Translations under genes and position numbers: made by a program | Shown: piece after piece, positions 4,755-5,511 of the stretch | Numbering within the stretch: position 1 is the first letter of the stretch | Layout of the letters: each line of letters starts with the position of its first letter | Source of the DNA: Bacteroidales bacterium | Lineage (GTDB): Bacteria; Bacteroidota; Bacteroidia; Bacteroidales; WCHB1-69 | Assembly: GCA_031264975.1 (NCBI GenBank) | Contig: JAISDH010000150.1 | Location: 1-5,511, forward strand | Length of the DNA: 5,511 bases | Direction of reading: 5' to 3' | Notes under the pieces: generated by a model | Database searches by the model: none | Seen by the model: only the letters and a program-made list of their open reading frames with translations | What the model was told of the DNA's origin: nothing

Positions 4755-5511
4755 ATGGATATTCGTTTAAATGTGGATGGTATAGCTCCATTCGTTGATA
4801 AAAACACTGAAAAAAGCCTCGTCGAAAAGGCTATGGCGGCAAATAAGTCGCTCTATGAAAAAACAGGCAAGGGAAATGATTTTCTCGGATGGGTAAGTTT
4901 ACCATTATCGGTTAACGAATCCGATATTTCCGAAATAGAAGCGGTTTCCCAAAATCTGAAAGAAATTTCGGACGTTGTGATTGTGACGGGAATAGGCGGG
5001 TCTTATTTGGGCGCAAAAGCTGTTATTGAATCGTTAAATTCAAGTTTTGACGCATATACCGATAACGGTAAGCCGAAAATCATTTTTGCAGGACATCACC
5101 TGGACGAAGATTATCTGGCTGAAATGCTTGATTTTATTGAAAACAAAAGAGTTTCGTGTATTGTTATCTCAAAATCGGGGACTACAACAGAACCGGCTGT
5201 CGCTTTCAGGATTATCAAGCAGCATATCGAACAGAAGTACGGCAAGGAAGGCGCCAAAGAGAGAATTGTCGCGATAACCGACCAGTCGCGCGGAGCATTG
5301 CGCAAATTGTCCGAACAGGAGGGTTACAGAACGTTTGTTATCCCCGACGACATTGGAGGACGCTTTTCCGTTCTTACACCCGTAGGGCTGCTTCCGATAT
5401 CGGTTGCCGGCGTAGATATCAGGATACTGCTTAAAGGCGCCACCGATATGGAGAAAACATCGTTTGTCGACGTTCCTGCCGAAGAAAATGTCTGCCTTCA
5501 GTATGCCGTTG
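4755..5511 (+). CDS. pgi: Glucose-6-phosphate isomerase (3' end outside window)
   Basis: The frame is open from ATG at 4755 to the right edge (252 codons plus one base), a little over half of the roughly 445-residue form found in Bacteroidota and Bacillota. It interconverts glucose 6-phosphate and fructose 6-phosphate in the cytoplasm. Sugar-isomerase (SIS) fold motifs are clear: VIVTGIGGSYLGAKAVIESL (75-94), the phosphate-binding VISKSGTTTEPAVAF (137-151) and the PGI signature DDIGGRFSVLTPVGLLP (198-214). The catalytic glutamate and histidine and the C-terminal lysine of the family lie beyond the window, so activity cannot be checked here. The start is chosen because MDIRLNVDGIAPFV follows a -7 element by a short leader and because the family begins close to this point; there is no Shine-Dalgarno. 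The gene is uncoupled from the gldJ-like gene by a strong terminator. Confidence 0.97.
   Translation, partial: MDIRLNVDGIAPFVDKNTEKSLVEKAMAANKSLYEKTGKGNDFLGWVSLPLSVNESDISEIEAVSQNLKEISDVVIVTGIGGSYLGAKAVIESLNSSFDAYTDNGKPKIIFAGHHLDEDYLAEMLDFIENKRVSCIVISKSGTTTEPAVAFRIIKQHIEQKYGKEGAKERIVAITDQSRGALRKLSEQEGYRTFVIPDDIGGRFSVLTPVGLLPISVAGVDIRILLKGATDMEKTSFVDVPAEENVCLQYAV

Overview
The window looks like Bacteroidota, most likely order Bacteroidales. It is a moderate-to-low GC genome with AT-rich intergenic DNA. Start codons lack clear Shine-Dalgarno sequences, and several intergenic regions carry the phylum's -7 promoter element TAnnTTTG. It also holds a GldJ-type lipoprotein of the type IX secretion/gliding apparatus, which is restricted to this phylum. 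This assignment comes from reading the sequence, not from a database search.

Left half (minus strand): a sugar phosphate isomerase/epimerase of the xylose-isomerase-like TIM-barrel family starts at 677 and runs off the left edge. A 477-bp non-coding gap follows (678-1154). It contains a promoter for that gene, a run of A/T-tracts in helical phase (predicted curved DNA), and a possible plus-strand small RNA unit ending in a hairpin plus T-run just short of the next gene. Then comes a two-gene minus-strand unit, transcribed from right to left: a secreted DUF1080 (3-keto-disaccharide hydrolase family) protein, 21 bp, then a MacB/LolD-class ABC ATPase with no permease in view.

Right half (plus strand): a 466-bp divergent intergenic region carries two -7 elements upstream of a complete 504-residue GldJ-like lipoprotein gene. 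A strong intrinsic terminator closes that gene. The 5' 252 codons of glucose-6-phosphate isomerase (pgi), with its own -7 element, then run off the right edge.

The genes do not form one pathway. The isomerase and the DUF1080 protein plausibly belong to the same type of sugar catabolism (3-keto-glycoside processing), although they are separate transcription units. pgi is central glycolysis. GldJ is cell-envelope secretion machinery, here a single-gene unit apart from other gld/por genes. I found no CRISPR array, insertion sequence, tRNA, rRNA or phage gene. I do not see a clear new multi-gene system. The least explained parts are the 678-1154 gap and the DUF1080-ABC ATPase pairing.
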